Positions 18,513 through 26,820 of a stretch of 64,000 nucleotides of DNA are shown here, piece after piece. Positions within the stretch are counted from its first letter, which is position 1. Every line of letters starts with the position of its first letter. The DNA comes from Ruminococcus sp. Its GTDB lineage: Bacteria > Bacillota > Clostridia > Oscillospirales > Ruminococcaceae. The position numbers were made by a program, and so were the translations under genes. The notes under the pieces were generated by a model. That model saw nothing but the letters and a program-made list of their open reading frames with translations, was not told the DNA's origin and did no database searches. The stretch spans positions 86,454 through 150,453 of the forward strand of contig NZ_JAFYYT010000001.1 of the NCBI RefSeq assembly GCF_017549005.1, given 5' to 3'.

Positions 18513-20261
18513 TTATATTTCGTTAACTTTTCTCTTAACGTAAGATGTGTGGAGAACCTCATGTGCCTTGTGGCTGCCCGGCTTCTCGAAGAACTCTTCG
18601 TAAACCTTCTTGATTGCAGGGTTCTCGTGAGACTGTCTGAGAGGCATTGACTTGTCGAGGTTGTAGAGAACCTTAGCTCTCTCTTCTCTGATGTCAACGA
18701 AGTTTCTGACACCCATAGGAACCTGTGGCTGACCGCCGCCGTTTACACAGCCGCCGGGACAAGCCATGATCTCGATGAACTGAGCGTCGCACTTGCCTGC
18801 TCTGATGTCGTCAAGTACCTTTCTTGCATTTGCAAGACCGCTTGTAACGATTACCTTTACATTGTTGCCTGCAACATTGTAAGTTGCTTCCTTGATATCC
18901 TTTGTACCACGAACCTCAGGAAGATCTGTTACGTTATCGCCTGTGAGTGTGTATACAGCTGTTCTGAGAGCAGCCTCCATAACACCGCCTGTAGCGCCGA
19001 AGATAACGCCTGCACCTGTTGAGATTCCAAGCGGATCGTCAAACTTCTCCTCAGGAAGTGAGTTGAAGAGGATACCTGCACGCTCGATCATTCTGCCGAG
19101 CTCACGGGTTGTGAGAGCATAGTCAACATCAGGTACGCCAGCAGCGCTCTGATCGGGTCTGCCGATCTCGAACTTCTTAGCTGTACATGGCATGATAGAT
19201 ACCATAACGATATTCTTAGGATCGATGCCCATCTTCTGAGCCCAGTATGTCTTAGCAGTTGCACCGAACATCTGCTGTGGTGACTTACAGGTTGAAAGGT
19301 GATCGAGAAGATCAGGATAGTAGTGCTCGCAGAACTTGATCCATCCTGGTGAGCATGATGTGATAAGAGGAAGTGTTCCGCCGTTTGAGAAACGATCGAG
19401 GAACTCGTTAGCCTCTTCCATGATAGTAAGGTCAGCAGAGAAGTCTGTGTCGAATACCTTATCGAAGCCGAGTCTTCTGAGAGCTGCAACCATCTTGCCC
19501 TCTACGTTTGTGCCGATAGCATTGCCGAAGCACTCGCCGAGACCTGCACGAACAGCAGGAGCTGTCTGAACGATAACTGTCTTCTCAGGATCAGCGATAG
19601 CTGCCATAACTTCCTTAGTGTAATCCTTTTCAGAGAGAGCTCCTACAGGACATACTGCGATACACTGACCGCAGGATACACAGCTTGTCTCGCCGAGTCC
19701 CATGTCGAATGCAGAACCGATATATGTCTTGAATCCACGCTCGTTTGCACCGATAACGCCGATTCCCTGTGTCTTTGCACATACTGCTACGCAGCGGCGG
19801 CAAAGGATACACTTGTTATTGTCGCGGTACATATGAGGAGCAGAATTATCTACCTCATACTCGTTCTTAATGCCGTCGTAAACTGTAGCGTCCTCTACGC
19901 CGTAGTCCTTAGCCAGCTTCTGAAGCTCACAGTTGCCGCTTCTTACACATGAGAGGCACTTTCTGTCATGAGTTGAAAGAATGAGCTCGAGAGTTCTCTT
20001 TCTTGACTCGATTACCTTTGGTGAGCTTGTGAGGATCTCCATATTGTTGGAACATGGGTATACGCAGCCTGCTACCAGACGGAAGCCTCTGCCCTCGTTT
20101 ACCTCTGTAACGCAGATACGGCAGGCACCGATCTCGTTGATCTCCTTCATATAGCAAAGTGTAGGAATTTCAAAGCCAGCCATGTGAGCAGCCTCAAGAA
20201 CAGTAGTGCCCTTGGGGACTTCTAATTCAACACCGTTGATTTTTACTGTAATATTTTCCAT
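18513..20261 (-). CDS. hydA: [FeFe]-hydrogenase catalytic subunit (NADH/ferredoxin-linked, HydA/HndD type)
   Basis: This is the H-cluster subunit of a multimeric hydrogenase. In order: an N-terminal [2Fe-2S] domain (cysteines around 36-66), a His-Cys [4Fe-4S] site (HDRKCLSCVRSGNCELQ), two ferredoxin-type clusters (CILCRRCVAVC and CVSCGQCIAVCPVG), then the catalytic domain with all three signatures: TSCSPGWIKFCE, MPCTAKKFE and EIMACPGGCVNGGGQ. The C-terminal small-subunit-like region is fused. The 582 residues fit HndD/HydA. It is the third gene of the operon, 14 bp after the NuoF-like subunit. In relatives this trimer couples H2 production to NADH and reduced ferredoxin (electron confurcation). 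I infer that here from gene content only. Confidence 0.95.
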   Translation of the reverse strand: MENITVKINGVELEVPKGTTVLEAAHMAGFEIPTLCYMKEINEIGACRICVTEVNEGRGFRLVAGCVYPCSNNMEILTSSPKVIESRKRTLELILSTHDRKCLSCVRSGNCELQKLAKDYGVEDATVYDGIKNEYEVDNSAPHMYRDNNKCILCRRCVAVCAKTQGIGVIGANERGFKTYIGSAFDMGLGETSCVSCGQCIAVCPVGALSEKDYTKEVMAAIADPEKTVIVQTAPAVRAGLGECFGNAIGTNVEGKMVAALRRLGFDKVFDTDFSADLTIMEEANEFLDRFSNGGTLPLITSCSPGWIKFCEHYYPDLLDHLSTCKSPQQMFGATAKTYWAQKMGIDPKNIVMVSIMPCTAKKFEIGRPDQSAAGVPDVDYALTTRELGRMIERAGILFNSLPEEKFDDPLGISTGAGVIFGATGGVMEAALRTAVYTLTGDNVTDLPEVRGTKDIKEATYNVAGNNVKVIVTSGLANARKVLDDIRAGKCDAQFIEIMACPGGCVNGGGQPQVPMGVRNFVDIREERAKVLYNLDKSMPLRQSHENPAIKKVYEEFFEKPGSHKAHEVLHTSYVKRKVNEI

Positions 20262-20275
20262 TACTATTCCTCCGC

Positions 20276-22174
20276 TTACTTCTTGATGATTGCCTTGAAC
20301 TTACATGTTGCGATACAAGCGCCGCACTTCACGCACTTACTCTTGTCTATCTCCATTGCAGCAAGCTTCTTGCCGGGTGCAATGTAGTCAGTTCTTGTGA
20401 TAGCGGAAGCGGGACACTGCTTAGCACACATACCGCAGCCGATACACTTATCCTTTTCGATCTCGAAGCTGAGGAGGTCCTTACATACGCCTGCAGGACA
20501 CTTCTTGTCAACAACGTGAGCAATATACTCGTCGCGGAAGCATCTGAGTGTTGAGAGAACAGGGTTCGGAGCTGTCTGTCCGAGACCGCAGAGTGAGTTA
20601 GCCTTTATGTGGTAAGCAAGCTCCTCGAGTTTGTCGAGATCCTCGAGAGTTCCCTTGCCCTTTGTGATCTTGTCAAGTATCTCCCACATTCTCTTTGTAC
20701 CGATACGGCATGGTGTACACTTACCGCATGACTCGTCAACAGTGAACTCGAGGAAGAACTTAGCGATATCGACCATACAGTTGTCTTCGTCCATAACGAT
20801 AAGTCCGCCTGAACCCATCATTGAACCGATACCGATGAGGTTATCGTAGTCGATCGGGATATCGAAGTTTGAAGGATCTATACATCCGCCTGAAGGACCA
20901 CCTGTCTGAGCAGCCTTGAACTTCTTGCCGTTGGGGATACCGCCGCCGATCTCTTCGATAACTTCGCGGAGAGTTGTACCCATAGGAACTTCAACGAGAC
21001 CTGTGTTCTTGATCTTTCCGCCGAGAGCAAATACCTTGGTACCCTTTGACTTCTCGGTACCCATTGATGCGAACCAGTCAGCACCGTTGAGGATGATCTG
21101 CGGGATATTAGCGTATGTCTCAACATTGTTGAGGATAGTAGGCTTCTGGAAGAGACCTTTTTCTGCAGGGAAAGGAGGTCTCGGACGGGGCTCACCACGA
21201 TTGCCCTCGATAGATGTCATGAGAGCTGTCTCCTCACCGCAGACGAAAGCGCCTGCACCAAGACGAAGATCGATATCGAAGGAGAAATCTGAGCCGAAGA
21301 TGTTCTTGCCGAGCATACCGTTTTCACGAGCCTGCTTGATAGCGATGTTAAGACGCTCAACAGCAATAGGATACTCAGCACGAACGTATATGTAACCCTG
21401 TGTAGCACCGATAGCGTAACCTGCAATGGTCATAGCCTCGAGTACAACGTGAGGATCGCCCTCGAGAACGGAACGGTCCATGAATGCGCCCGGGTCGCCC
21501 TCGTCAGCGTTACAGCAGACGTACTTCTGGTCTGCGTTGGGAACGATGTTTCTTGCGAGCTTCCACTTCATACCTGTAGGAAATCCGCCGCCGCCGCGTC
21601 CGCGGAGACCTGAATCGAGGATAGTCTGGATAACGTCCTCAGGAGTCATCTCTGTAAGTACCTTGCCGAGAGCTGCATAACCGTCACGGCCGATGTACTC
21701 GTTGATGTTCTCAGGATTGATAACACCGCAGTTTCTGAGAGCTACACGGTGCTGCTTTTTATAGAATGATGTGTCGTCGAGAGACTTGATCTCGTCGCCG
21801 GCAACTGTTTCCTCGTAGAGGAACTCCTTAACAGGATTGCCGCCGATAAGGTGCTCGTCAACGATACGCGGGATCTCGTCTACCTTTACACGTGAGTAGA
21901 ATGAGCCCTCGGGATATACGATCATGATAGGTCCGCGCTCGCAGAGTCCGAAGCAGCCTGTCTTAACGATCTGTACTTTATCTGTAAGTCCCTTTTCTGC
22001 GAATTCCTTTTCAAGCTCGGCTATGATCTTCGGCGAGCCCGAAGAAGTACATCCTGTACCGCCGCAGACAAGGACGTGTCTTTCATATTTTGAAGAAGCA
22101 TTGCCATGTGTTCTGAGAGCAACCTCGCCCTTCATGCTGTCTCTGACAACCTTGAGTTCTTCAAGAGTCTTCAT
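20276..22174 (-). CDS. hydB: NADH-binding flavoprotein subunit of the hydrogenase (NuoF-like, HydB/HndC type)
   Basis: This FMN- and NADH-binding subunit is related to complex I NuoF. The N-terminal thioredoxin-like [2Fe-2S] domain (about 30-120) has CGGTGC and TGCFGLCERGP. The NuoF core has RGRGGGGFPTGMKW for NADH/FMN, and a [4Fe-4S] site follows with ESCGKCTPCRIGT. Two C-terminal ferredoxin clusters (CIGCGMCAKQCPA and CVKCGACIATC) complete the 632 residues. This domain set is that of HydB in trimeric bifurcating hydrogenases. It lies between the NuoE-like and catalytic subunit genes. Confidence 0.95.
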   Translation of the reverse strand: MKTLEELKVVRDSMKGEVALRTHGNASSKYERHVLVCGGTGCTSSGSPKIIAELEKEFAEKGLTDKVQIVKTGCFGLCERGPIMIVYPEGSFYSRVKVDEIPRIVDEHLIGGNPVKEFLYEETVAGDEIKSLDDTSFYKKQHRVALRNCGVINPENINEYIGRDGYAALGKVLTEMTPEDVIQTILDSGLRGRGGGGFPTGMKWKLARNIVPNADQKYVCCNADEGDPGAFMDRSVLEGDPHVVLEAMTIAGYAIGATQGYIYVRAEYPIAVERLNIAIKQARENGMLGKNIFGSDFSFDIDLRLGAGAFVCGEETALMTSIEGNRGEPRPRPPFPAEKGLFQKPTILNNVETYANIPQIILNGADWFASMGTEKSKGTKVFALGGKIKNTGLVEVPMGTTLREVIEEIGGGIPNGKKFKAAQTGGPSGGCIDPSNFDIPIDYDNLIGIGSMMGSGGLIVMDEDNCMVDIAKFFLEFTVDESCGKCTPCRIGTKRMWEILDKITKGKGTLEDLDKLEELAYHIKANSLCGLGQTAPNPVLSTLRCFRDEYIAHVVDKKCPAGVCKDLLSFEIEKDKCIGCGMCAKQCPASAITRTDYIAPGKKLAAMEIDKSKCVKCGACIATCKFKAIIKK

Positions 22175-22206
22175 AAGTTAACCTCCTAAATGGTAAATGT
22201 TTGGAA

Positions 22207-22701
22207 TCAAGCGTATTTTTCGATGATCTTGTCAACGTCGTCAACAGTGAGACGGCCGTAAACATCTTCGTTTACTGTGAGAACAGGTGCAAGTCCGCAA
22301 GCGCCTATGCAGCGGCAAGCGTCAAGAGAGAACTTACCGTCGGGAGTGCACTCGCCTCCGCCAATTCCAAGCTTTTCCTGAAGCTTATTGTAGATATCTC
22401 CTGAACCTTTAACATAGCAGGCTGTACCGAGACAGACTGATATTGTGTATTCTCCCTTCGGATAGAGCGAGAACTGAGCGTAGAAGGTAACAACGCCGTA
22501 GATCTTCTCAAGAGGAATACCTGTGTTGTCGGAAATAATTGCCTGTACCTCGATTGGAAGGTAGCCGTAGATTTCCTGAGCTTTCTGGAGTATCGGCATG
22601 AGTGAACCCTTGTCGTTCTTTTTCTCTTCGATGACCTTGAGAAGCTCAGCCTCCTGCTCGGGAGTACCCTTGAAGGGAACAGTTGATTTAGCTGAATTCA
22701 T
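22207..22701 (-). CDS. hydC: NuoE-like [2Fe-2S] subunit of the hydrogenase (HydC/HndA type)
   Basis: This is a thioredoxin-like ferredoxin subunit. The [2Fe-2S] ligands appear in CLGTACYVKG and DACRCIGACGLAP. I start it at the ATG at 22701 because AAGGAGG sits 8 nt before it. The longer open frame upstream is probably untranslated leader. That gives 164 residues, normal for NuoE. It is the first gene of the hydrogenase operon. A Rex-like operator lies in the leader at 22724-22741. Confidence 0.93.
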   Translation of the reverse strand: MNSAKSTVPFKGTPEQEAELLKVIEEKKNDKGSLMPILQKAQEIYGYLPIEVQAIISDNTGIPLEKIYGVVTFYAQFSLYPKGEYTISVCLGTACYVKGSGDIYNKLQEKLGIGGGECTPDGKFSLDACRCIGACGLAPVLTVNEDVYGRLTVDDVDKIIEKYA

Positions 22702-22723
22702 TAAATGAACCTCCTTATAATAT

Positions 22724-22741
22724 CTGTGAAAAATGTAACAA
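22724..22741. promoter_or_regulatory. Rex-like operator upstream of the hydrogenase operon
   Basis: On the minus strand the sequence is TTGTTA-N6-TCACAG, a match of 10 of 12 to the Rex palindrome TTGTTA-N6-TAACAA. Rex is the NADH/NAD+ sensing repressor of many clostridial redox genes. The site lies downstream of the likely start point, where a bound repressor would block elongation. An 11-bp core, ACATTGTTACA, is shared with the hydG promoter. Confidence 0.5.
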
Positions 22742-22791
22742 TGTCGAGCATAAAAATTATGAGACAAATGCTAATCTCACATATCCTTAAT

Positions 22792-22820
22792 ATTATACCA
22801 TATTAAAAAGAATATTTCTA
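22792..22820 (-). promoter_or_regulatory. Possible hydrogenase operon promoter
   Basis: A perfect TATAAT with a weak -35 (TAGAAA) at 17-bp spacing, giving a leader of about 85 nt. The remaining stretch 22821-23160 is AT-rich and non-coding, and no further element could be supported in it. Confidence 0.5.
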
Positions 22821-23162
22821 TCGCCATTTTAGCCTAATTCGACCTTTTAATACTGTACATTTTAGACAAATACAGCACGATATGTCATCTGTTCAGATTT
22901 TACACTTACACTTGTCAAGGCTCTTAGTTTGCCGATAGGTTTTTATTAATTTAGACTGACAAATCATTCTTGTCAAAGTATTTCCTTTTCTTGAATTGAG
23001 TAATTATTATATCAATATTAAGTGATACTCCGTTTCCCTATGCCACGCAGTAAAAACAGCTCTTTTTATTACAAGGTCAATGTTTTAATCTAAATTTGAT
23101 ATTAATGATTTATCATTATACATATTTCTAAAAAATTCAAAAATCGGATATCTCAATACTTA

Positions 23163-23191
23163 TTGACAAAGCCTATCTAATATTGTATATT
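23163..23191 (+). promoter_or_regulatory. Promoter for the DUF4250 gene
   Basis: TTGACA and TATATT with 17-bp spacing. The roughly 105-nt leader that follows can form three short hairpins (AAACAGCG/CGCTGTTT, GGAACG/CGTTCC, CCGC/GCGG). Confidence 0.7.
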
Positions 23192-23304
23192 AAAAATATA
23201 ACATATACACAAACAGCGTATTTCCGCTGTTTCCGTTCTGTCTGAGGAACGTCCTGCACTGCGTTCCCACTACTTTATCACCGCTATGCGGAAAAGGAGA
23301 AATT

Positions 23305-23481
23305 ATGAGTTTACCGAATGACCCAGTTATCTTACTCAGTTACATCAACACGCTTCTGCGCGACAAATATCCGTCCTATGAGGAGCTTTGCAAAAGTCTC
23401 TGCGTCCCTGCGGATGATATTGAGAAAAAGCTGAACGGCATAGGTTATGTATACGATCCAAACACAAATTCATTCAGATAG
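23305..23481 (+). CDS. DUF4250 domain-containing protein
   Basis: This is a 58-residue protein beginning MSLPNDPVILLSYINTLLRD, which is the characteristic start of the DUF4250 family of small Firmicute proteins of unknown function. It ends with YVYDPNTNSFR, also typical. An AAAAGGAGA site precedes the ATG, and the gene has its own promoter and a structured leader. It lies 54 bp before a secreted dockerin protein, so the two may be co-transcribed, although a short hairpin (CGGTGC/GCACCG) lies in the gap. Confidence 0.85.
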   Translation: MSLPNDPVILLSYINTLLRDKYPSYEELCKSLCVPADDIEKKLNGIGYVYDPNTNSFR

Positions 23482-23535
23482 TATCCCCTGTTAAGGATAC
23501 TTGGGCGGTGCTCACGCACCGTATGGGAGGGCTTT

Positions 23536-25368
23536 ATGAAACAATTGATCAGAAAAATCACAGCTTTTTCAGCTTCGGCTGTAATCGCTGTATGCTCCGC
23601 AGCAAGCGGTTCCGCTATCGGAGCTGACACCAATGAAACTCCGTCATTCTCAGTACATTTTGACCTCAGCGAAGAGGGAGTTTCCATTGTTCCCGATGAA
23701 GACGGAAACGTTCCCGAGATCAAGGATCTCGTAAAAACTATGAACAGTACATTCTTTATCCCTGCAGCTAAGCTCAAGAGAGAGGGTTACAGCTTTACAG
23801 GCTGGACAGAAGACGATATCAAGGGCTATGTAGGCGGCGACGTTTTCAGGGTAAGGGATCACGACGTTACTCTCAAGCCTGTATGGTCTGTTGCAGATGA
23901 TACTGTATTCCACACTGTCACCTACAGAGTTGAATGGAACGGCGAGATCGACAAGGATGCCGAAAAGCTCGTTCCTCCTGCAAAAAGGCAGGCAGGCAAA
24001 TTCGTTTCCGTATCTGCTTACAGCTTCCCCCGCGACGGCTATAAACAGCGCGGCTGGACTGACGGCAAGAACGAGTTTGCCGGTGAAGAGTACATGATCG
24101 TTCACGACGAGGACGTTACTCTTTACCCTAATCTGAAAAAGCTTTACAACTTAAAATACTCCGTTGGCGACGCTGACAGAATAAACGGTGTTACAGAGCT
24201 TATTTTCGAGATCGCTGAAGGCGAGCCTACAAATCTCCAGAACACAGACCGCTTCTCACGAAATGGCTTCAAGACTATTGGCTGGCACTGCGAGAACGAC
24301 GGCAAGGACTATGAAGCTGTAGCTCCTTTCACAATGCCGTCCGAAGACGTTCTTATCACTCCCATATGGGAGCCTATACTGTATACCATCAACTTCAAGC
24401 CGTCAAACAATTCCGGCGATAATATCAAGGTCCGCGGACGTACAGATACGGCTATTACAGTTCCCGAGTGTACATACGTAAAGGAAGGTTACACTTTTGC
24501 AGGCTGGCAGTATCAGGATACTGTTTGTCAGCCGGGCGAGGAGTTCATTATCCCCGGAGCTGAGCCAGGTCTCGGAATCTCCTTCAAGGCTATATGGATC
24601 GAAGGCAGCGGTGAACAGGTAACAACTACCGCAACGACAACGACACCAACAACAACAACAACAACCACAACAACTACTACTTCTTCTTCCTCCACTTCAT
24701 CTGCAACAACCACAACTTCTTCCGCTACTACAACTGTTTCAACAACAACATCAACTGCAACAACTACAGCTCCAGTTACAACTTCAAAGCTTGATGTAAA
24801 GCCTCATTCATTCGTTGTTTATGTACGTGACAAGGCTACCAACGAGCTTATCAACGATACTGTCCTGCTTGCAAGCTGGCATATCACTTATGTCGTAGAA
24901 GGACGTGAGGTCTACACAGGTCCTATCGAGCAGATCGACACATCTGTTGCAAATCCTGCTGTAATAAGCTTCGAGAAGTACAAAAACGCAAAGGAACTCA
25001 GCTTTACTTTTACAGGAACAATGGGAGGATCTCCCTACACCTACAATGGAAGCGACTTCACTGCAGAGAGCGACGACGAGAATGACATTACATATTTCAA
25101 TGTTTACCTTACAAAATCAGAGACAGATATAAAATACGGCGATTCAAACTGCGACGGCGCTGTTGATATGGCTGACGCTGTTCTGATAATGCAGGCTCTT
25201 GCAAATCCGAACAAGTACGGAGTTAACGGTTCATCACCAAGTTGCATGACTGCCGAAGGAAAGCTCAACGCAGATGTTGATCAGAACTCACCTGGTATCA
25301 CAACAGGCGACGCTTTGATCATACAGAAGTACCTGCTCGGTTTAGTGGAAAAGCTCCCGCTGCTTTAA
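23536..25368 (+). CDS. Secreted InlB-repeat protein with Thr-rich linker and C-terminal dockerin
   Basis: A 610-residue exported protein. The signal peptide has a basic start (MKQLIRKI) and an Ala-rich core. Four copies of the InlB B-type (Listeria-Bacteroides) repeat follow between about residues 35 and 355, recognised by GY-F-GW and the closing DVTLKPVW-like strand. A linker of almost only Thr and Ser (about 360-420) leads to an extra beta-rich domain, then a type I dockerin (about 533-610) with YGDSNCDGAVDMADAVLIMQ and the second calcium loop DVDQNSPGITTGDALIIQKY. It would dock onto a scaffoldin cohesin as a non-catalytic, probably adhesive, cellulosome component. No catalytic domain is visible. 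Confidence 0.88.
   Translation: MKQLIRKITAFSASAVIAVCSAASGSAIGADTNETPSFSVHFDLSEEGVSIVPDEDGNVPEIKDLVKTMNSTFFIPAAKLKREGYSFTGWTEDDIKGYVGGDVFRVRDHDVTLKPVWSVADDTVFHTVTYRVEWNGEIDKDAEKLVPPAKRQAGKFVSVSAYSFPRDGYKQRGWTDGKNEFAGEEYMIVHDEDVTLYPNLKKLYNLKYSVGDADRINGVTELIFEIAEGEPTNLQNTDRFSRNGFKTIGWHCENDGKDYEAVAPFTMPSEDVLITPIWEPILYTINFKPSNNSGDNIKVRGRTDTAITVPECTYVKEGYTFAGWQYQDTVCQPGEEFIIPGAEPGLGISFKAIWIEGSGEQVTTTATTTTPTTTTTTTTTTTSSSSTSSATTTTSSATTTVSTTTSTATTTAPVTTSKLDVKPHSFVVYVRDKATNELINDTVLLASWHITYVVEGREVYTGPIEQIDTSVANPAVISFEKYKNAKELSFTFTGTMGGSPYTYNGSDFTAESDDENDITYFNVYLTKSETDIKYGDSNCDGAVDMADAVLIMQALANPNKYGVNGSSPSCMTAEGKLNADVDQNSPGITTGDALIIQKYLLGLVEKLPLL
24620..24790 (+). repeat. Low-complexity ACA/ACN repeat coding the Thr/Ser linker
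   Basis: A tract of ACA/ACT/ACC and TCT codons. Such tracts vary in length between strains and are prone to slippage. Confidence 0.85.
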
Positions 25369-25409
25369 GTTTTTCCGTTGTCATCAGACGCGCTGATATA
25401 ACTTACAAA

Positions 25410-25456
25410 AAAAAACCGAGGATATGAGGAAGTCCCTCATGTCCTCGGTTTTTTTA
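25410..25456. terminator. Bidirectional terminator between the dockerin gene and mntP
   Basis: AAAAACCGAGGATATGAGG and its complement form an 18-bp stem with T-runs on both strands. Confidence 0.9.
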
Positions 25457-26023
25457 TATCACGCCAAGTCCTTCAAGCAGAAGCTTCAGACCAATGAGAA
25501 TAAGTATGACGCCGCCTGCTATCTCGGCTTTCTTCTCATATTTGCTTCCGAATTTATAACCTATGAATATACCGACAAGCGAAAGCGCAAATGTTATAAC
25601 GCCTATCATCGTCACAGAAAAAATGAGATTTGTCTTTTCTGCTGCGAATACTATTCCGACAGCAAGTGCGTCTATACTCGTTGCGATTGCAAGAAGTGTC
25701 AGCTCCCTGATATCCAGTCGGTATTCCTTGCCGTCACTTTCCTCTTCATTGCCCTTAATGGCTTCAAATACCATTTTACCGCCGATAAATGCAAGAAGTC
25801 CGAATGAGACCCAGTGGCTGAACGAGCTTATGACATCAGCAAAGCGGCTGCCGAGAAAATATCCTATCATAGGCATGACTCCCTGAAAAACGCCGAAGAA
25901 GAGAGCAGTTATAACTCCGCCTTTCAGGTCTATCTTTTTCATGCTCAGCCCCTTACAGACTGATACTGAAAAAGCGTCCATTGCAAGTCCTACGGAAATA
26001 AGAAGCAATTCGGTCAATGTCAT
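25454..26023 (-). CDS. mntP: Manganese efflux pump MntP
   Basis: MntP exports Mn2+ and protects against manganese excess. The 189-residue protein has six membrane helices in two halves, each with an acidic motif: GLAMDAFSVSVCKGL in the first and ATSIDALAVGIVF in the second. The gene is transcribed from a consensus promoter through a leader that resembles the yybP-ykoY manganese riboswitch, which agrees with the function. Confidence 0.94.
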   Translation of the reverse strand: MTLTELLLISVGLAMDAFSVSVCKGLSMKKIDLKGGVITALFFGVFQGVMPMIGYFLGSRFADVISSFSHWVSFGLLAFIGGKMVFEAIKGNEEESDGKEYRLDIRELTLLAIATSIDALAVGIVFAAEKTNLIFSVTMIGVITFALSLVGIFIGYKFGSKYEKKAEIAGGVILILIGLKLLLEGLGVI

Positions 26024-26035
26024 ACAAAATACATC

Positions 26036-26196
26036 CTCTCAAAAAAAATCGGATACTGCAGTACCCGAACCCAACTCAGGCACGACGATAAAGCCGTACA
26101 TGAGTCTCATTATTTAAGGCAAAACCGAACGCTTTCGCGTTAGTATGTCGGCTTGCCGCACACAAAAAGTGTGTTAACTACTCCCTCATATAACAA
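26036..26196 (-). promoter_or_regulatory. yybP-ykoY-type manganese riboswitch with leader terminator
   Basis: The minus-strand leader starts with GAGGGAGTAG and later has GCCGACATACTAACG, matching the two conserved metal-site strands of the yybP-ykoY class (GGGGAGUAG and ACAUACU). A hairpin ACACAC/GTGTGT separates them. Near the gene lies TCGGGTACTGCAGTATCCGA followed by eight T, an intrinsic terminator that could be the expression platform. Its position before mntP is the classic context for this class. Confidence 0.75.
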
Positions 26197-26201
26197 TGCT
26201 T

Positions 26202-26230
26202 ATTATAAACTATATGAGGGAGCAAGTCAA
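26202..26230 (-). promoter_or_regulatory. mntP promoter
   Basis: TTGACT and TATAAT with 17-bp spacing, just upstream of the riboswitch. An inverted repeat CTCCCTCATATA/TATATGAGGGAG (26181-26192 and 26211-26222) covers the spacer and the start of the leader. Confidence 0.8.
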
Positions 26231-26256
26231 TATATTTTTGTTTGCATCAAATAACA

Positions 26257-26757
26257 TCAGAGCTTATATTCCAGTATATAATCGTCCATTACATAACCGC
26301 TGCCGATATCAGTTACCACTTCGTCAGTTATAACAAAGCCTGTTTTTTTGTAAACGGCTATCGCGCGGTCATTATGCTTGTTCACTGTGAGATATACCTT
26401 CTTTTTGCCGCATTGCTTCGCTTCCGAAAATACCTTTTCAAGCATCAGGGAAGCTATTCCCCTGCCGCGTTTATCGCTTCGGAGATAAAGCTTACTGAGA
26501 AAAAAGCGGTCGTCATTTTCGGGCTTTACACCAATATATCCGCACAGCTCTTCATTTTCACGGACGGCAAAGTAGCTGTAATGCTGTTCCGTCAGCTGCT
26601 TTATCATAGCCTCGTATGACTGGAATTTTCCGACCATATAGTCGATCTGTCCGGAACTTATTATATCAGTAAAGCACTCGTGCCATATTATACCGGCAAG
26701 GGCGGCGACTTCCCGCAGTTCCGTATCTCCGGACACTTTTTCTATCGTTACAGCCAT
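26257..26757 (-). CDS. GNAT family N-acetyltransferase
   Basis: A 166-residue acetyltransferase of the GNAT fold. The acetyl-CoA motif is LRSDKRGRGIASLMLEKV (Q/RxxGxG/A type), followed by VNKHNDRAIAVYKKTGF, typical of motif B. Such proteins acetylate small molecules or protein N-termini. The substrate cannot be predicted. It is a single gene between mntP and the yebC operon. Its start has an AAGGAGAAG site. Confidence 0.87.
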   Translation of the reverse strand: MAVTIEKVSGDTELREVAALAGIIWHECFTDIISSGQIDYMVGKFQSYEAMIKQLTEQHYSYFAVRENEELCGYIGVKPENDDRFFLSKLYLRSDKRGRGIASLMLEKVFSEAKQCGKKKVYLTVNKHNDRAIAVYKKTGFVITDEVVTDIGSGYVMDDYILEYKL

Positions 26758-26772
26758 ATAACTTCTCCTTAT

Positions 26773-26813
26773 AAAAAATGAAGAATAAAGATAATATCTC
26801 TATTCTTCATTCT
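26773..26813 (-). terminator. Terminator of the rplU-yebC operon
   Basis: On the minus strand AATGAAGAATAGAG and its near-complement TTTATTCTTCATT form a stem with a TTTTTTAT tail. Confidence 0.7.
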
Positions 26814-26820
26814 TACGTCA

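Noticed and set aside
24528-24713. Minus-strand frame giving a poly-Val protein over the Thr tract
   Set aside because: It is an artefact of the ACA/ACN repeat read in reverse.
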